Part shown: positions 1 through 8,481 of the stretch, piece by piece
How the letters are laid out: every line of letters begins with the position of its first letter
How positions within the stretch are numbered: the stretch's first letter is position 1
The notes under the pieces: model-generated
What the model saw: the letters and a program-made list of their open reading frames with translations, nothing else
What the model was told of the DNA's origin: nothing
Database searches by the model: none
NCBI RefSeq assembly: GCF_030127145.1
Contig: NZ_CP126158.1
Coordinates: 434,001-498,000 of the forward strand
Direction: 5' to 3'
From: Halobaculum halobium
GTDB lineage: Archaea; Halobacteriota; Halobacteria; Halobacteriales; Haloferacaceae
DNA length: 64,000 nt
Made by a program: the position numbers and the translations under genes

Positions 1-1
1 G

Positions 2-988
2 GAGTTGGGTACGGCGTCGGCGACCGACGTGGCGGATTCGAGCGGCGTCCCCGCTCCCCGGATCTACGACGTGTTGCGGACGCTCGAGGAGCGGGAGTAC
101 ATCGAGACGTACGAGGCCGGCTCGCTGCAGGCACGTGCACACAGCCCCTCGGTCGTGTTGGACGACCTCCGGAGCCGGGCCGGCCGACTGGAGGCGGCCG
201 CCGAGGAGGTGGAACAGCGGTGGGAACAGCCCGAGTTAGAGGCCGGCGGCGCGAGCATCGTCACGCGGTTCCGGACCGTCATCGAACGCGCGGAGACGTT
301 CATCGAGGATGCGAACCACCAGATCCTCCTGTCGACGACGACCGCGAACCTCAGACGCCTCGCCCCGGTGCTTCGTGACGCGACCGATCGCGGTGTCTCG
401 GTGCGTGTCTCCGTCCACACAGACGAGGCCGACGAACACCCGGACACGTCGCTGTTCGAGGACCTCTGTGTCGAGGCGCGCCACCGCCCGCTCCCCGCGC
501 CGTTCGTCGCGCTCGCCGACCGTCGACAGGCGTCGTTCGCCCACCACCCCGACTCGTACGACCGCTACGGGGTGCTCGTGAACGACCGGACGCACACCTA
601 CGTGTTCTACTGGTATTTCCTCACGACGCTGTGGGAACCGTGGAAGACGGTGTACGATGCGACAGAGTCGGGGCTTCCGACCGAGTACCTCGACGTGCGC
701 CACCTCGTTCGCGACCTCCGGGAACTGGGCTGGCGGGAGACCCCGATCCGCCTCCGCGTCGACGGCTACGAGACAGACACCGGCGAAGAGTGCACCGTCG
801 AGGGGACTGTCGTCGACGTCCGCGTCCCGTTCGCCTCGGAGGCCGACACCGGCTTCGAGTTGGCGGGGCAGGTCACCGTCGACCTCGATGCCGACGGCGA
901 GCACGTCAGCGTCGGCGGGTGGGGGGCGATCGTCGAAGACGTCGAGGGAACGAGACTCACGATCGTCGACGCGCCCCGCACCGACTGA
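2..988 (+). CDS. TrmB-family sugar-responsive transcriptional regulator (5' truncated)
   Basis: The frame is open at the left edge, so the true start lies outside the window. The first residues (SGVPAPRIYDVLRTLEE) are the recognition part of a TrmB-type winged helix, in which a conserved proline and R-hydrophobic-YDVL follow the turn. Residues about 50-70 form a short coiled linker, and the remainder matches the TrmB C-terminal effector domain: a phospholipase D-like fold (about 85-230) followed by a beta-rich tail. Family members bind sugars and control sugar uptake and central carbon genes as repressor or activator. It lies directly upstream of a sugar ABC importer on the same strand, so it is the probable local regulator. 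The ligand cannot be read from the sequence. Confidence 0.88.
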   Translation, partial: ELGTASATDVADSSGVPAPRIYDVLRTLEEREYIETYEAGSLQARAHSPSVVLDDLRSRAGRLEAAAEEVEQRWEQPELEAGGASIVTRFRTVIERAETFIEDANHQILLSTTTANLRRLAPVLRDATDRGVSVRVSVHTDEADEHPDTSLFEDLCVEARHRPLPAPFVALADRRQASFAHHPDSYDRYGVLVNDRTHTYVFYWYFLTTLWEPWKTVYDATESGLPTEYLDVRHLVRDLRELGWRETPIRLRVDGYETDTGEECTVEGTVVDVRVPFASEADTGFELAGQVTVDLDADGEHVSVGGWGAIVEDVEGTRLTIVDAPRTD

Positions 989-1118
989 CCACGTTCTCCC
1001 GGGACATCGACCGACAGTGTGAGGCAGTCGGGAACGCGGATTCCGCCGTATCACGACTTCGCGAGCGGGTGCGTCGCCGATCGAACGACCGGACAGCAAT
1101 CAGAGGCACTCGGCGCGC

Positions 1119-1144
1119 GTTGTTAACAACTACTGTTGTAAAAC
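1119..1144. promoter_or_regulatory. Operator-like palindrome and tandem half-match upstream of the sugar-binding protein gene
   Basis: Positions 1119-1130 (GTTGTTAACAAC) are a perfect 12-bp palindrome, followed at 1135-1144 by GTTGTAAAAC, one mismatch from GTTGTACAAC. The pair lies just upstream of the TATA box at 1153-1158, a place suited to an activator. Related elements occur at 2700-2709 and 8464-8473, all in front of genes of this locus. Assignment to the adjacent TrmB protein is inference. Confidence 0.5.
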
Positions 1145-1152
1145 CCATAGCC

Positions 1153-1158
1153 TATATT
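1153..1158 (+). promoter_or_regulatory. TATA box for the sugar-binding protein gene
   Basis: TATATT is centred about 28 bp before the ATG at 1184 in an otherwise G+C-rich context. The spacing predicts a leaderless transcript and supports 1184 over the in-frame ATG at 1160, which would overlap the box. Confidence 0.6.
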
Positions 1159-1183
1159 AATGATTGTTCCCTATTTCTCCCTG

Positions 1184-2668
1184 ATGTCTAACGACAAGAC
1201 ACGGAACGGGGTATCGCGGCGGGACTACCTCGCAGCAGCAAGCGGCGCGGGTGCGACGCTTGGGCTAGCTGGCTGTCTGGGTGGGGGCGACGGTGGCGGT
1301 GGGAGCGGGGGGCCGATCAACACCGAACCTCCTGAGGAAGATGTGACGATCCAGATCGCGGCCGACTCCAACTTCGCGAACGCGGCCGACGACATCGTGC
1401 AAACGCTCCGAGAGGACGGGGGACTCCCGGAGAACATCTCCATCGAGTTCCTCGCCGGGTCGTTCACCACCGGCGACCGGCGCTCGCAGTACCAACAGAT
1501 CCTCTCGGCCGGTCAGGAGCGACCGACGGTCCTGATGATGGACAACGGGTGGACGATTCCGTTCATCGCGCGCGAGCAGTTGGCGAACCTGAGCGAGGAG
1601 CTGCCGGCGTCGATCACGGATCAGGTCCAAGAGAACTACCTCTCGAACATGGTCGCGACGGCCCAGAACACCGACGGCGACCTCTTCGGTATTCCGCTGT
1701 TCGCGGACTTCCCGACGATCCAGTACCGCAAGGACCTGATGCGGGAGGCCGGCTACACCGACGAGGACTTCGACACGTGGGCAACCGAGCCGATGACGTG
1801 GCAGGAGTTCTCCTCGGTCGTTGCCGAGACGGTGGAAGCCACCGACGTGGACAACGGCTTCCTCTGGCAGGGCGCCTCCTACGAGGGCCTGTCCTGCTGT
1901 GACTTCATCGAGTTCATGGGCTCGCACGGCGGGTCGTACTTCGGCGAGTTCGAGAACTACTTCGGACCGATCGGCGACCGACCGATCACCGTCGACGAGG
2001 AGAACGTCATCAACGCGATCCGCATGATGCGGACGTTCATCAACGGGAGCGAGGACGAAGTCGCGCTCGATGGGTACGCCGACATCTCCCCGGACGCGGT
2101 CGTTCAGTACACGGAGGAACCGTCGCGCGAACCGTTCACGAACGGCAACGCGGTTGCGCTGCGCAACTGGCCGTACTCGATCAACATCAACGGCGCGGAG
2201 GACGCCTTCGGCGAGGATCTTGGGGTCATGCCCATCCCGTATGCGGTCACTCAGGAGGACTCCCCCTACGAGTCCATCGGTGGGAGTACCTCTGCACTCG
2301 GCGGCTGGCATCTCACCCTGAACCCGAACGCGACGGAGCCGCGCAAGCGGGCCGCGCTGCAGCTGTTCCAAGCGCTCCAGGTGGACGAGGTCCGCCTGCG
2401 CATGTTCGAGATCGGCGGGTGGACGCCGCCCATCGCTGATCTGATCAACACCGATCGCACCCAGGAGCTCGAGCTCATCGGCCGCTACGTCGACTCCCTG
2501 CAGGTCGCCGGCGAGAACGCGCTGCCGCGGCCGGTCACGTCCGTCTGGCCCCAGCAATCGACGCAGATCGCCAAGGAAGTCAACGCGAGCCTCCGAGAGC
2601 AGAAGACGCCGACGGAGGCGATGACGGCCCTGAAGGAGTCCCTGGAGTCGATCGAGAGCCAGGCGTAA
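1184..2668 (+). CDS. Sugar ABC transporter substrate-binding lipoprotein (Tat-exported)
   Basis: A 494-residue family 1 extracellular solute-binding protein. The N-terminus has a twin-arginine motif (SRRDYL), a short hydrophobic stretch and a lipobox LAGC, so it should be exported folded by Tat and anchored by lipidation on the outer membrane face. A Gly-rich tether follows, then a periplasmic-binding fold with the family features FADFPTIQYRKDLM and the later conserved Trp/Pro-rich segment. It heads an importer operon with two permeases and an MsmX-type ATPase. The start at 1184 fits the TATA spacing and the Tat signal; an upstream ATG at 1160 would put nine extra residues before the signal. 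The sugar cannot be assigned from sequence alone. Confidence 0.92.
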   Translation: MSNDKTRNGVSRRDYLAAASGAGATLGLAGCLGGGDGGGGSGGPINTEPPEEDVTIQIAADSNFANAADDIVQTLREDGGLPENISIEFLAGSFTTGDRRSQYQQILSAGQERPTVLMMDNGWTIPFIAREQLANLSEELPASITDQVQENYLSNMVATAQNTDGDLFGIPLFADFPTIQYRKDLMREAGYTDEDFDTWATEPMTWQEFSSVVAETVEATDVDNGFLWQGASYEGLSCCDFIEFMGSHGGSYFGEFENYFGPIGDRPITVDEENVINAIRMMRTFINGSEDEVALDGYADISPDAVVQYTEEPSREPFTNGNAVALRNWPYSININGAEDAFGEDLGVMPIPYAVTQEDSPYESIGGSTSALGGWHLTLNPNATEPRKRAALQLFQALQVDEVRLRMFEIGGWTPPIADLINTDRTQELELIGRYVDSLQVAGENALPRPVTSVWPQQSTQIAKEVNASLREQKTPTEAMTALKESLESIESQA

Positions 2669-2686
2669 CAAAGCGGCCCCATACAC

Positions 2687-2709
2687 TTATTAGCACAATA
2701 ATGTACAAC
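2687..2709 (+). promoter_or_regulatory. Internal promoter with operator-like half palindrome before the permease genes
   Basis: A TATA-like TTATTA at 2687-2692 is followed by AATGTACAAC at 2700-2709, which matches 8 of 10 positions of the GTTGTACAAC element seen at 1135 and 8464. It suggests the permease-ATPase part can be transcribed separately from the more abundant binding protein. The element lies downstream of the TATA box, a position suited to repression. Confidence 0.4.
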
Positions 2710-2723
2710 TGCTACCAAGTGTC

Positions 2724-3731
2724 ATGACTACCGAACAACAGGCGGGCGAGTCCCCTCGACGCGAACGGTCGGGAGTATACGTCGAGACCGTCCGGTGGAT
2801 GGAGAACCTCTCGGAGACGCAGTACGCGTATCTCCTCTTGACACCGGCGTTGCTGCTGCTGGCCGTGATCGCGTTCTGGCCGCTGTTGTCGACGTTCAGG
2901 CTCTCGTTGTTCGCCGACAGCTTCGGCGCGGCGAACGTCGGGTCGTTCGTCGGCGTCCAAAACTACGTGGGGATACTCACCGGAGAGCGCTCGGCGCTGC
3001 TTCCGTCGCCGTTCCTGCCACAGAACCTGACGGTCAGCGCCATGTTCAACAGCGCCCTCGCGGTGACACTGGTGTTCACGATCATCAGCGTCTCCTTCGA
3101 GACGGTCATCGGGTTCGTGCAAGCGCTCGTCCTCGACCAGGAGTTCAGGGGCCGACGTTGGGTCCGGGTCGCGATCATCCTTCCGTGGGCGATCCCGATC
3201 GTCGTCCAGGGGATGATCTTCTTCCTGATGTTCCAACCGAACGTCGGCTTCCTCGTCGGGACCTCGGATAACCCGGCGCTGTTGAACCAACTCGGGCTGC
3301 TCACGACGACGCCGCTGGCGAACGCCCAGGACGCGACGATGATCGTCATCGTCGCCGACATCTGGAAGACGACGGCGTTTATGGCGTTGCTGATCCTCGC
3401 CGGGATGCAGTCGATCGACCGGAGCCTCTTCGACGTGGCGAAGGTTGCGGGGGCGTCACCGTGGCAGCGGTTCAAGTACATCACGCTGCCAATCATTCTG
3501 CCGACGGTGCTGGTCGCGATGCTGTTCCGTACCATTCAGGCGATGCGTATCTACGGGCTCATCGAAACCGTCGCGGGATGTACGACCGTTCCCTCGCTGT
3601 CGTGTCTGGTGGTGACGACGTTCAGCAACCGGATGCTCGGGTCCTCGGCGACCATCGCGTTCATCACGGCGGCGATCATCGGCGTCGTCGTCTCAGTGTA
3701 CATCATCGGCTACGCGAGAGGTGAACTATGA
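2724..3731 (+). CDS. Sugar ABC transporter permease, MalF/UgpA-like
   Basis: A 335-residue inner-membrane permease with an N-terminal cytoplasmic segment, a first transmembrane helix near residues 30-55 (LLLTPALLLLAVIAFWPLL) and five further helices. The cytoplasmic EAA loop that contacts the ATPase is near residues 240-260 (DVAKVAGASPWQRFKYITLP). It pairs with the downstream permease, whose ATG overlaps this gene's stop by 4 bp (ATGA), indicating translational coupling. It forms half of the membrane channel of the importer. Family assignment is secure; substrate is unknown. Confidence 0.92.
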   Translation: MTTEQQAGESPRRERSGVYVETVRWMENLSETQYAYLLLTPALLLLAVIAFWPLLSTFRLSLFADSFGAANVGSFVGVQNYVGILTGERSALLPSPFLPQNLTVSAMFNSALAVTLVFTIISVSFETVIGFVQALVLDQEFRGRRWVRVAIILPWAIPIVVQGMIFFLMFQPNVGFLVGTSDNPALLNQLGLLTTTPLANAQDATMIVIVADIWKTTAFMALLILAGMQSIDRSLFDVAKVAGASPWQRFKYITLPIILPTVLVAMLFRTIQAMRIYGLIETVAGCTTVPSLSCLVVTTFSNRMLGSSATIAFITAAIIGVVVSVYIIGYARGEL

Positions 3732-4693
3732 CCGACGGCGATACTGACACTCGGACGACCGGTACCGGACCGCGCACCGACGGCGGCGTCGCGGGCGACG
3801 CGGAACTGACGCGGGGACCCCTCCAGCGGTGGGTCGGAAAAGTCATCAAAGACCCCGAGCGCGCATACCGCGCGATGTTCTACGTCGCGACGATCTTCTT
3901 CCTGCTCACGACGCTGTTCCCGTTCTACTTCCTGCTCGTGCTCGGCGTGACCCCCGAGAACGTGCCGCTGGGCGTCTTCCCCGCGGCGGTCGACTTCTCG
4001 GTGTTCGTCGAGGTGTTCCGGCAGATCAACTTCCTCCGGTACATGGTGAACAGCCTCGTGCTGGCGCTGTCGACGACAGCGGTCGTCCTGCTGCTGTCGA
4101 GCCTCGCGGGCTACGTGTTCGGCCGGCTGGAGTTCCCCGGACGCACGCCGCTGATGCTGATCGTGCTCGCGATCAGCTACTTCCCGCCGGCGGCGTTCTT
4201 CGTTCCGCTGTACCGGCTGTTCACGGGGAACGTGATCCCCGGCCTCACCCTCTACAACACGCCGGGGGCGATGATCCTCCCGTTCAGTTCGCTGTTCATG
4301 CCGCTGTCCATCTTCATCCTCACGACCTTCTACGGGCAGATCCCGGACGGGTTGGAGGACGCCGCCCGAGTCGAGGGAACGACGCGGCTGGGCGCGCTGT
4401 TCAGGGTCATCATTCCGCTGTCGGCTCCCGGCGTCGCGACGGCCGGCGTCTTGACGTTCATCTCTGTCTACAACGAGTTCTTCTTCAGTCAGCTGATGAA
4501 CAACGGCCAGCCGGACAACTGGGCGCCCATCGTGGGCGGGCTGCTGAGTCTCCAGCGCGCGGGGCAGTTCGAGGTGACCTACGGCATCATGGCCGCCGGC
4601 AGTATCATCGCGGTGGTGCCGGTCGCCATCCTCGTCGTTGTCGCACAGGAGAAGATCGTGAGCGGACTGACGGCCGGTGCACTCAAGGAGTAA
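3728..4693 (+). CDS. Sugar ABC transporter permease, MalG/UgpE-like
   Basis: A 321-residue permease. An acidic N-terminal tail of about 45 residues precedes the first membrane helix (FYVATIFFLLTTLFPFYF), and six helices are predicted in all. The EAA loop reads EDAARVEGTTRLGALFRVIIP, the usual contact site with the ATPase. The start overlaps the previous stop by 4 bp, and the stop lies only 4 bp before the ATPase gene, so the three are one transcription unit. It supplies the second half of the channel. Confidence 0.92.
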   Translation: MTDGDTDTRTTGTGPRTDGGVAGDAELTRGPLQRWVGKVIKDPERAYRAMFYVATIFFLLTTLFPFYFLLVLGVTPENVPLGVFPAAVDFSVFVEVFRQINFLRYMVNSLVLALSTTAVVLLLSSLAGYVFGRLEFPGRTPLMLIVLAISYFPPAAFFVPLYRLFTGNVIPGLTLYNTPGAMILPFSSLFMPLSIFILTTFYGQIPDGLEDAARVEGTTRLGALFRVIIPLSAPGVATAGVLTFISVYNEFFFSQLMNNGQPDNWAPIVGGLLSLQRAGQFEVTYGIMAAGSIIAVVPVAILVVVAQEKIVSGLTAGALKE

Positions 4694-4697
4694 GACA

Positions 4698-5876
4698 ATG
4701 GCACGAGTTCAACTCAAAGACGTGACGAAACGGTACGAGGACGTGACAGCGGTCGAGGCGATGAACCTCGACATCGAGGACGGCGAGTTCATCACGCTCG
4801 TCGGTCCCTCGGGCTGTGGGAAGTCGACCACCATGGAGATGATCGCGGGACTGACGATGCCCAGCGAGGGCACCGTCAACATCGGCGACCGCGACGTGAC
4901 GACGCTCCCGCCGAAGGACCGCGGGATCTCGATGGTGTTCCAGAACATCGCGCTGTTCCCGCACATGGACGTGTACGACAACATCTCCTTCGGGTTGCGG
5001 CTGCGCGACTTCGAGAAGGACGAGATCGACCGCCGGGTCGAGGAGGCGGCGAGCGTCGTCCAGATGGAGGGGATGCTCGACCGGATGCCCGACGAGATGT
5101 CGGGTGGACAGCGCCAGCGCGTCGCCATCGCTCGCGCCATCGTCCGTCAGCCGGACGTGTTCCTGATGGACGAGCCGCTGGCGAACCTCGACGCGAAGCT
5201 GCGCGTCCACATGCGGACGGAGCTCCAGCGGCTCCACAAGGAACTGGACACGACGATCATCTACGTCACCCACGACCAGGCGGAGGCGATGACGATGTCC
5301 GACCGCATCGCGGTCCTCAACGAGGGGGAGCTTCAGCAGTTCGCGGCGCCCCTGACCTGTTACAACGAGCCGGCCAACGAGTTCGTCGCCGGCTTCATCG
5401 GGTCGCCGGCGATGAACTTCACCGGCGGAGAGGTCACCGCCTCCGGCTTCACCTCGCCGCACTACGAGGTGAGCTTCGGGACCGAAACCGTCGCACTCGG
5501 CCCCGGAGACGCGGTGACGCTCGGCGTTCGTCCGGAGGACGTGTACCCGGAGGAGTTCGTCGACGACGCGATCGACCCGACCGAACTGATCGAGGCCGAG
5601 GTCGACGTGCTCGAGCCGATGGGCGATCAGATCTTCGTGTATCTCATGCTCTCGGAGGATGCGGGCAGCGGGATGGGCGGGGACGTGAGCGGGGACGACA
5701 GTCTCCTGATGAGCGTCTCTCCGGACAGCACCATCGAAGAGGGAGATCACATCAACGTCGCGCTCGACCGTCCGAAGATCCACCTGTTCGATGACAGCAG
5801 CGGCGAGGCGCTCGTCCACGGCGTCGCGCAGACGCCGGGCGCGAGCGCTGAATCGCAGGGAGAGGAGGCCGAGTAA
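4698..5876 (+). CDS. Sugar ABC transporter ATP-binding protein (MalK/MsmX/UgpC family)
   Basis: A 392-residue nucleotide-binding subunit. Walker A GPSGCGKST is at residues 36-44, the Q-loop near 82, the ABC signature SGGQRQR at 135-141, Walker B with the catalytic Glu (LMDEP) at 156-160, and the switch histidine in VTHDQAEAM. The C-terminal part is an OB/TOBE regulatory domain (from about 235) with the typical GVRPEDV. I chose ATG 4698 because it begins exactly at the family start (MARVQLKDVTKRY); an in-frame upstream start at 4677 would overlap the permease. It energises the importer encoded just upstream. Confidence 0.93.
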   Translation: MARVQLKDVTKRYEDVTAVEAMNLDIEDGEFITLVGPSGCGKSTTMEMIAGLTMPSEGTVNIGDRDVTTLPPKDRGISMVFQNIALFPHMDVYDNISFGLRLRDFEKDEIDRRVEEAASVVQMEGMLDRMPDEMSGGQRQRVAIARAIVRQPDVFLMDEPLANLDAKLRVHMRTELQRLHKELDTTIIYVTHDQAEAMTMSDRIAVLNEGELQQFAAPLTCYNEPANEFVAGFIGSPAMNFTGGEVTASGFTSPHYEVSFGTETVALGPGDAVTLGVRPEDVYPEEFVDDAIDPTELIEAEVDVLEPMGDQIFVYLMLSEDAGSGMGGDVSGDDSLLMSVSPDSTIEEGDHINVALDRPKIHLFDDSSGEALVHGVAQTPGASAESQGEEAE

Positions 5877-5878
5877 GG

Positions 5879-6073
5879 GTGGTCGACACCCTGTACCTCG
5901 CGGCGGTGACGCTGCTGTTCGTCCCGTGGGCCTACGGGCTGTACGCGCTGGCGCGCGACGGGAAGAACCGGTTCCTCCCGCTCGCCCGGCAGTACCTGCG
6001 CGGGCGCCGCAACCTCGAAGAGCAGGCGGAGGCGGAGGCCGAGCGTGAGGAACAGGAACGACAACTATACTGA
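5879..6073 (+). CDS. Small single-span membrane protein of the sugar ABC operon
   Basis: A 64-residue protein starting with GTG 2 bp after the ATPase stop, so surely co-transcribed. One hydrophobic helix (LYLAAVTLLFVPWAYGLYAL) is followed by a basic stretch and a charged coiled tail rich in Glu and Arg. No catalytic motif is visible. I do not recognise a named family. The position suggests an accessory subunit of the importer, and this is inference only. Confidence 0.65.
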   Translation: MVDTLYLAAVTLLFVPWAYGLYALARDGKNRFLPLARQYLRGRRNLEEQAEAEAEREEQERQLY

Positions 6074-6104
6074 CCCCCTTCCCCTCCATCCGGACATGAT
6101 GTAT

Positions 6105-6120
6105 TACTCGATATCGAGTA
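6105..6120. promoter_or_regulatory. Perfect 16-bp palindrome matching the haloarchaeal TrmB motif
   Basis: TACTCGATATCGAGTA is fully self-complementary and fits TACT-(N7)-GAGTA, the cis motif described for TrmB in Halobacterium. It lies 20 bp before the ATG of the first Gfo/Idh/MocA gene. A TrmB-type regulator gene lies 5 kb upstream in this window, so direct control is plausible. Confidence 0.6.
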
Positions 6121-6139
6121 GTATCCCCGAGGTGCGGCG

Positions 6140-7222
6140 ATGACGCTCGTCGACGGCTTCGACCCGTCCGATGTCCGCGTCGGCATCGTCGGCCTCGGCG
6201 GCATCGGCCACCATCACGCAGAGCGCTTGGAGTCGCTCGGCGCTGATCTGGTCGGCGGGATGGACGTCGACGCCGGCGCGCGCGAGCACTTCGTCCACGA
6301 GTTCGACGCGCACGCGTTCGAGGACGCCGGCGAACTGTACGACATGGTCGACGCCGTGTTCATCACCACGCCGAACCGGTTCCACGAGGAGTACGCCGTC
6401 TCCGCGCTGGAGTGGGGACTCGACGTGCTGCTGGAGAAGCCGCTGGCACACACCCTGGAGTCGGCCGAGCGGATCGCCGAGGCCGCCCGCGAGGCCGAGG
6501 GGATCTGCATGGTCGGGTTCAACAACCGCTTCGCGGCGCCCGTCGAGGTGCTGAAACACTATCAGGGGGAGGGGCGCTTCGGGGACGTGACCCACGTCGA
6601 AGCCAACTACGTGCGTCGCCGGGGCGTCCCCGGTCGCGGGTCGTGGTTCACGACGAAGGACGTCTCCGGGGGCGGCAGCCTCATCGACATCGGCGTCCAT
6701 GCCATCGACCTGGCGCTGTACTTCCTCGACTTCCCGGAGATCGTCGAGGTCTCCGGGGTTGCGCGCTCGGAGTTCGGCGGCCGCGACGACTACACCTACA
6801 TCGACATGTGGGGCGACGACTCGGGCCCGGAGGACTTCGACGTCGACGACTCGGTTTCGGCATTCATCCGCACGGCAGACGGCGCGACCGTCTCGCTGGA
6901 GGCCGCGTGGGCGACGAACCGCCCTGAGAACAACGACTTCTTCGTCCGCGGAACCGAGGGCGGCGCGCACTTCGACCGCGGCAGCGGCGAACTCACCCTG
7001 TTCGAGAACGGCGTCGGCGGCGGCCACCACCTGACGGACACGGCCGTCGATACGCGCGAGGTGGACACCCACCGCGCCGAACAGGCGGCGTTCCTCGAGG
7101 CGGTCGCGACGGGCGAGGCGCCGAGCCGAAACTCCGTCGAGCAGGCGCTGACGGTCCAGCGCGTCATCGACGGCATCTATCGCTCGACCGACGATGGGCG
7201 GGCGGTCCGGATCGACGAGTAG
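6140..7222 (+). CDS. Gfo/Idh/MocA-family NAD(P)-dependent sugar or polyol dehydrogenase
   Basis: A 360-residue oxidoreductase. The Rossmann nucleotide-binding loop is GLGGIG (18-23), the family EKP motif is at 99-101, and the second-domain motif GGGSLIDIGVHAIDL (177-191) supplies the usual catalytic Asp183 and His187. Enzymes of this class oxidise or reduce sugar and cyclitol hydroxyls, or 3-keto glycosides. The gene follows the importer, has its own TrmB-like palindrome, and has a second family member at 9477. Substrate cannot be read from sequence. Confidence 0.88.
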   Translation: MTLVDGFDPSDVRVGIVGLGGIGHHHAERLESLGADLVGGMDVDAGAREHFVHEFDAHAFEDAGELYDMVDAVFITTPNRFHEEYAVSALEWGLDVLLEKPLAHTLESAERIAEAAREAEGICMVGFNNRFAAPVEVLKHYQGEGRFGDVTHVEANYVRRRGVPGRGSWFTTKDVSGGGSLIDIGVHAIDLALYFLDFPEIVEVSGVARSEFGGRDDYTYIDMWGDDSGPEDFDVDDSVSAFIRTADGATVSLEAAWATNRPENNDFFVRGTEGGAHFDRGSGELTLFENGVGGGHHLTDTAVDTREVDTHRAEQAAFLEAVATGEAPSRNSVEQALTVQRVIDGIYRSTDDGRAVRIDE

Positions 7223-7252
7223 GCGATCGCCCCGCCTCCGACGGCCGTCCCG

Positions 7253-7257
7253 TTTTT
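7253..7257 (+). promoter_or_regulatory. T-rich TATA element for the CNNM-like gene
   Basis: A run of five T lies about 29 bp before ATG 7284 in G+C-rich DNA. It supports that start for a leaderless mRNA. It could equally serve as a terminator for the gene ending at 7222. Confidence 0.4.
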
Positions 7258-7283
7258 CAGCCTTCGAAGTGAACCCGGCAGCG

Positions 7284-8372
7284 ATGGCTACGACAGCGAT
7301 GGGTACGCCCGAGGTCCTGATCAGACTCGTCGCGGGGGTCGGACTGATCCTCGCCAACGGCTTTTTCGTCGCGATCGAGTTCGCGCTGACGCGGGCGCGA
7401 CAGTTCACCGAGGCGGAGTTCGTCGGCGACACGCCCGCGCTGGAACGCGCCTGGGAGATGACCCAGAACCTCGAGATCTATCTGACGACCTGCCAGGTCG
7501 GGATCACCGCCTCGAGCATCGCCGTCGGGATCGTCGCCGAGCCGGCGCTGGCGGCGCTGTTCGAGCCCGTGTTCGAGAACACCGCGCTCGCGTCGGTCGG
7601 CGCCGGGGCGATCCTCGGATTCGTGATCATCAACCTCCTGCACCTGACGCACGGCGAGCAGACGCCGACGTATCTCGGCGTGGAGCGATCGCGGCTGGTG
7701 TCGCGCTACGGCGCGACGCCGCTGTACTACTTCCACATGCTGATCTCCCCGGTCATCACGTTCGGCGACTGGATCGCGAAGGGCACGCTGAAGCTGTTCG
7801 GCGTGGAGATGACCGGCGCGTGGCTGGAGACAGAGGAGGACGTCATCGAGTCGCGCGCGGACCTCCGTCGGGAGCTCTCCTCGACGCTGGAGGCGGGCGA
7901 TCTCTCCGAGGAACGACGCGAGGAGGTCGTCAACGCCCTCCGAGTCGGCGAACGGACCGTTTCGGAGATCTCGGTCCCGCCCGAGGAGATCGTGTCGCTG
8001 TCGACGGGCAACGACTGGGAGGAGAACCTCGCGACGATGCGCGAACACCCGCATTCGCGGTTCCCGCTGCTGGGCGACGACGGTCAGGAGTTCCTCGGCA
8101 TCGTGTACGTCCCCGCGTTCATCCGCGAGGTCGACCGACTCGCCGACCACGACCTCGACCTGCGGGAGGTCGCGGCCCCGCCGATGACGCTGTCGCCGGA
8201 CGCGACCGTCTCGGACGCGATCGACCGCTTCCAGGCGGAGGGCCAGGAGCTCGCGCTCGTCGTCTCCGACGGTGAGATCCGCGGGCTGGTGACCGCCACG
8301 GACGCGTTCGAAGAGGTGATGGGCGAACTGGAAGACCCGATGGACAGGCGCGCCGCCGAGGGCGCGGACTGA
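7284..8372 (+). CDS. CNNM/DUF21 transmembrane protein with CBS domain pair
   Basis: A 362-residue membrane protein. Residues 1-170 form a DUF21/CNNM transmembrane domain (VGLILANGFFVAIEFALTRAR and later hydrophobic spans, with the typical TCQVGIT segment). Residues about 220-350 form two CBS repeats, which usually bind adenine nucleotides. The C-terminal CorC/HlyC domain of many bacterial relatives is absent. The family is linked to Mg2+/Na+ homeostasis. The gene interrupts the sugar locus and has its own promoter, so a link to sugar metabolism is doubtful. Confidence 0.85.
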   Translation: MATTAMGTPEVLIRLVAGVGLILANGFFVAIEFALTRARQFTEAEFVGDTPALERAWEMTQNLEIYLTTCQVGITASSIAVGIVAEPALAALFEPVFENTALASVGAGAILGFVIINLLHLTHGEQTPTYLGVERSRLVSRYGATPLYYFHMLISPVITFGDWIAKGTLKLFGVEMTGAWLETEEDVIESRADLRRELSSTLEAGDLSEERREEVVNALRVGERTVSEISVPPEEIVSLSTGNDWEENLATMREHPHSRFPLLGDDGQEFLGIVYVPAFIREVDRLADHDLDLREVAAPPMTLSPDATVSDAIDRFQAEGQELALVVSDGEIRGLVTATDAFEEVMGELEDPMDRRAAEGAD

Positions 8373-8451
8373 GCGGCTCAGCCACGAGATCGAACCGCCG
8401 GCGACCGTCTCGCTGCGTCTGCAGCGTGCCTCGGGTCACCCGACATATAGA

Positions 8452-8473
8452 TTTATTCGGATCGTTGTACAAT
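8452..8473 (+). promoter_or_regulatory. TATA box and GTTGTACAAT operator-like palindrome before the isomerase gene
   Basis: TTTATT at 8452-8457 lies about 28 bp before ATG 8482. GTTGTACAAT at 8464-8473 contains the perfect octamer palindrome TTGTACAA and sits between the TATA box and the start, where a bound protein would block transcription. It matches the elements at 1119-1144 and 2700-2709. Confidence 0.5.
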
Positions 8474-8481
8474 CCGCGAGC

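Noticed and set aside
1160-1183. Upstream start of the sugar-binding protein
   Set aside because: It overlaps the TATA box and would add nine residues before a well-placed Tat signal.
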